From the NCBI GenBank assembly GCA_002325605.1, contig DCSM01000107.1:1-9065 (forward strand): a DNA stretch of 9,065 bases, read 5' to 3'. Both the position numbers and the translations under genes were made by a program. This DNA is from Chloroflexaceae bacterium UBA1466 (GTDB lineage: Bacteria > Chloroflexota > Chloroflexia > Chloroflexales > Chloroflexaceae). The notes beneath the pieces are model-generated. The model was not told the origin of the DNA and did no database searches. It was given only the letters and a program-made list of their open reading frames with translations. Positions within the stretch are counted from its first letter, which is position 1; each line of letters begins with the position of its first letter. Shown here piece by piece: positions 7,764 through 9,065 of the stretch.

Positions 7764-7772
7764 ATTATAGCA
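7764..7772 (-). promoter_or_regulatory. Extended -10 promoter for valS
   Basis: The minus strand reads TGC-TATAAT, a perfect sigma-70 type -10 box with the TGn extension. No good -35 hexamer is found at 16-18 bp spacing, as expected for extended -10 promoters. Transcription would start near 7757, leaving a leader of about 50 nt, too short for a T-box. Confidence 0.55.
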
Positions 7773-7821
7773 TCAAAATCTCAGCTTTTGGCCAGAAGTT
7801 GCGCCAAGTCTTCGCGGGAGG

Positions 7822-7835
7822 CTAAAGGGCTTTAG
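7822..7835. promoter_or_regulatory. Short palindrome between divergent promoters (possible operator)
   Basis: CTAAAG-GG-CTTTAG is a perfect 6+2+6 inverted repeat. It lies 25 bp upstream of the rightward extended -10 box, overlapping or just above its -35 region, and 50 bp upstream of the valS -10. The position suits a regulator binding site, but a 6-bp arm can occur by chance and no regulator gene is nearby. Confidence 0.25.
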
Positions 7836-7859
7836 AACTTAGGGCGGCTTGGCTAACTG

Positions 7860-7868
7860 TGTTATAAT
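7860..7868 (+). promoter_or_regulatory. Extended -10 promoter for the cohesin-dockerin gene
   Basis: TGT-TATAAT gives a perfect -10 box at 7863-7868 with TGn directly upstream. The -35 region (about 7839-7845, TTAGGGC) is poor. Predicted start of transcription is near 7875, giving a leader of about 40 nt before the ATG at 7916. Confidence 0.6.
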
Positions 7869-7901
7869 CGCTAAAATAATGCAGCAAAATTTAATGTTGC
7901 C

Positions 7902-7907
7902 AGGAGG
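7902..7907 (+). promoter_or_regulatory. Ribosome binding site of the cohesin-dockerin gene
   Basis: A full AGGAGG Shine-Dalgarno lies 8 nt before the ATG at 7916, which decides the start. A weak hairpin (GCAGC 7881-7885 with GTTGC 7896-7900, one G-T pair) ends just upstream of it. Confidence 0.75.
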
Positions 7908-7915
7908 ATAATCCG

Positions 7916-8884
7916 ATGCAAAAAAATAGGTCATATAATGCAAAAACGAGAGTCAAATTTGGCCGCAGGATTTGCCGAGTGCTAATCCTCGTTTTCAGCA
8001 TTGGCTTGGGGCTGAGTTTGGGGTCACCAACCACGCAAGCAGCAGGCGGGATAAGTTTTTCGGCCAGCAAAGAGGTGGTTGAGGGGGGCGAAATCTTTGA
8101 GGTTTTTGTTGAGATTGACAGTACGCCCAGTCTGGCCGCCCTTCAAATGAGTATAAGCTATGATGCCAGCAAGTTATTAGTCCGCAATATTGAAGTAGGG
8201 AGTGCTTGGCCCGCAGAAAATACCGATCTTTATCAGTTTTCGTGGCCTGGGACAATTGGGTTTGCGGCGAGTCTTCGCGGTGCAGCCCAAGTAGCTACTC
8301 CTGGCCATCTTTTACATTTGACTTTTGAAGCGATTAAGCTTGATGCGCCCGCGACTACAAGCCTTCAAATCAGTAATGTCTTGCCTTTTACCTTGATGCA
8401 AAGCGATGCGACCCCGATTCAGCCGACTTTGCCCGCTAGTTTTAGCCTCACGACCAACCCTGGCCAACGGATTAGTGGGCTAGTTACGTTGCAAAAACCT
8501 GCGCCAGGCCGCTGGGTTAGCGCCAGCCTGTTGCGGGGAAGCTATGCGGTCTTTGGCACAGCGACGGAAACGACAAAACCGCAACTTAATTTTAGCTTTA
8601 CCGTGCCGAGCGGGGATAGTTATACCCTCACAACCCTGGGGCTTTGCCATGCTAAATGCGTTAAACCCTATCTTTCAGCGCCTTCGCAACAGAATCTTAC
8701 GCTTTTGGCGGGAGATGTCAATGCGGATACCGTTATTGATATTCGGGACATCGTGCTGCTCAAGCGCCAAATGGCAGCCAAATCAATTGGAAGCTTTCCT
8801 TGTACCGATCTCAATGGCGATGGCCAAGTGAATAATGCTGATCTTGAGCTTGTTTCAGGTAATTTTGGAAGAGCTTGCCAATGA
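7916..8884 (+). CDS. Secreted protein with cohesin-like domain and C-terminal type I dockerin
   Basis: A 322-residue exported protein. Residues 1-42 are a Sec signal peptide: a basic N-region (KTRVKFGRR), a hydrophobic core (about 22-36), and a TQA-type cleavage site near 40-43. Residues 45-180 look like a cohesin: ISFSASKEVVEGGEIFEV, then a YDASKL segment (82-87), then LLHLTFEA (132-139), the pattern of this beta-sandwich family. Residues about 183-262 form a second small beta-rich region starting GQRISGLVTL. Residues 265-322 are a dockerin with two calcium loops: D267, N269, D271, D275, D278 in the first (T272 replaces the usual Gly) and D298, N300, D302, G303, N306, D309 in the second. Mature-protein cysteines are C244, C248, C296 and C321. 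Cohesin-dockerin pairing builds extracellular complexes, so the protein could link partners or self-assemble. No glycoside hydrolase is nearby, so a cellulosomal role is not supported. It has its own promoter and terminator and appears monocistronic. Confidence 0.85.
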   Translation: MQKNRSYNAKTRVKFGRRICRVLILVFSIGLGLSLGSPTTQAAGGISFSASKEVVEGGEIFEVFVEIDSTPSLAALQMSISYDASKLLVRNIEVGSAWPAENTDLYQFSWPGTIGFAASLRGAAQVATPGHLLHLTFEAIKLDAPATTSLQISNVLPFTLMQSDATPIQPTLPASFSLTTNPGQRISGLVTLQKPAPGRWVSASLLRGSYAVFGTATETTKPQLNFSFTVPSGDSYTLTTLGLCHAKCVKPYLSAPSQQNLTLLAGDVNADTVIDIRDIVLLKRQMAAKSIGSFPCTDLNGDGQVNNADLELVSGNFGRACQ

Positions 8885-8931
8885 TTTAGATTAAAATAAA
8901 ACTCGCTTTGGAAGATTCTGGCTTCTAGGTC

Positions 8932-8974
8932 AAAAAAGCCTCTGGAGCTTCATTGCTTCAGAGGTTACATTTTT
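8932..8974. terminator. Bidirectional intrinsic terminator
   Basis: CCTCTGGAGC (8939-8948) pairs with GCTTCAGAGG (8955-8964), a 10-bp stem with one G-T wobble and a 6-nt loop. A run of six A lies at 8932-8937 and a run of five T at 8970-8974. Read leftward, the stem is followed after one base by six T, a strong terminator for a convergent gene from the right. Read rightward, five T come five bases after the stem, a weaker terminator for the cohesin-dockerin gene. Confidence 0.75.
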
Positions 8975-9014
8975 GCTGGGATTTGATTTCGCTATTAAAG
9001 CCAATTACCCAGGA

Positions 9015-9065
9015 CTAAAGCGCCTGGGCTTGCATCTCAACCCTAAGGTTGGACACCAGAGGCTG
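9015..9065 (-). CDS. Possible C-terminal end of a convergent gene (partial)
   Basis: One minus-strand frame is open from the right edge to a TAG at 9015-9017 and encodes 16 residues ending RVEMQAQAL. Only the position supports it: the stop lies about 50 bp before the leftward-strong terminator stem, where a convergent gene would be expected to end. The stretch is far too short to recognise a family, and another minus frame stays open slightly longer (to a TAA near 9006). Confidence 0.3.
   Translation of the reverse strand, partial: QPLVSNLRVEMQAQAL

Noticed and set aside
9037..9055. Small inverted repeat CAACC-CTAA-GGTTG near the right edge
   Set aside because: A 5-bp stem with no T-tract, inside a possible coding end; no support for a function.

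Overview
The window looks like ordinary chromosome from a mid-GC bacterium. The gene set recalls Chloroflexota or another deep-branching monoderm-like lineage: a membrane-anchored PknB-type kinase with a TPR tail, a GT4 glycosyltransferase, a type ISP restriction enzyme and a secreted cohesin/dockerin protein. That placement is inference from gene content only. No rRNA, tRNA, CRISPR array, transposase or replication origin was seen.

Layout, left to right. At 1-711 (+) is the 3' end of a gene whose start lies outside the window; it encodes the C-terminal part of a type ISP restriction-modification enzyme. It converges on a leftward cluster of four minus-strand genes. Read in the direction of transcription these are valS (7706 to 4956), a 209-bp gap holding a three-hairpin REP-like element, a membrane Ser/Thr kinase with TPRs (4746 to 3169), a GT4 glycosyltransferase (3135 to 1999), and a class II tRNA nucleotidyltransferase (1995 to 745). 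The glycosyltransferase and nucleotidyltransferase are 3 bp apart and the kinase and glycosyltransferase 33 bp apart, so these three probably share a transcript. valS may be separate from them because of the hairpin-rich gap.

The 209 bp upstream of valS form a divergent control region. Each direction has a perfect TATAAT with an upstream TG (extended -10), and a short palindrome lies between them. The rightward promoter drives a small secreted protein (7916-8884) with a signal peptide, a cohesin-like domain, a short beta domain and a C-terminal type I dockerin. A hairpin at 8939-8964 with A and T tracts on its two sides looks like a bidirectional terminator. It is probably shared with a convergent gene of which only the last few codons may be visible at the right edge.

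How the genes fit together: valS and the nucleotidyltransferase both serve tRNA function (charging and 3'-CCA synthesis or repair). The kinase and glycosyltransferase fit envelope sensing and glycan synthesis, but nothing in the sequence proves they act together. No clear new multi-gene system is visible. The most unusual items are the single-chain cohesin-dockerin protein, the three-hairpin intergenic element, and the restriction enzyme cut off by the left edge.
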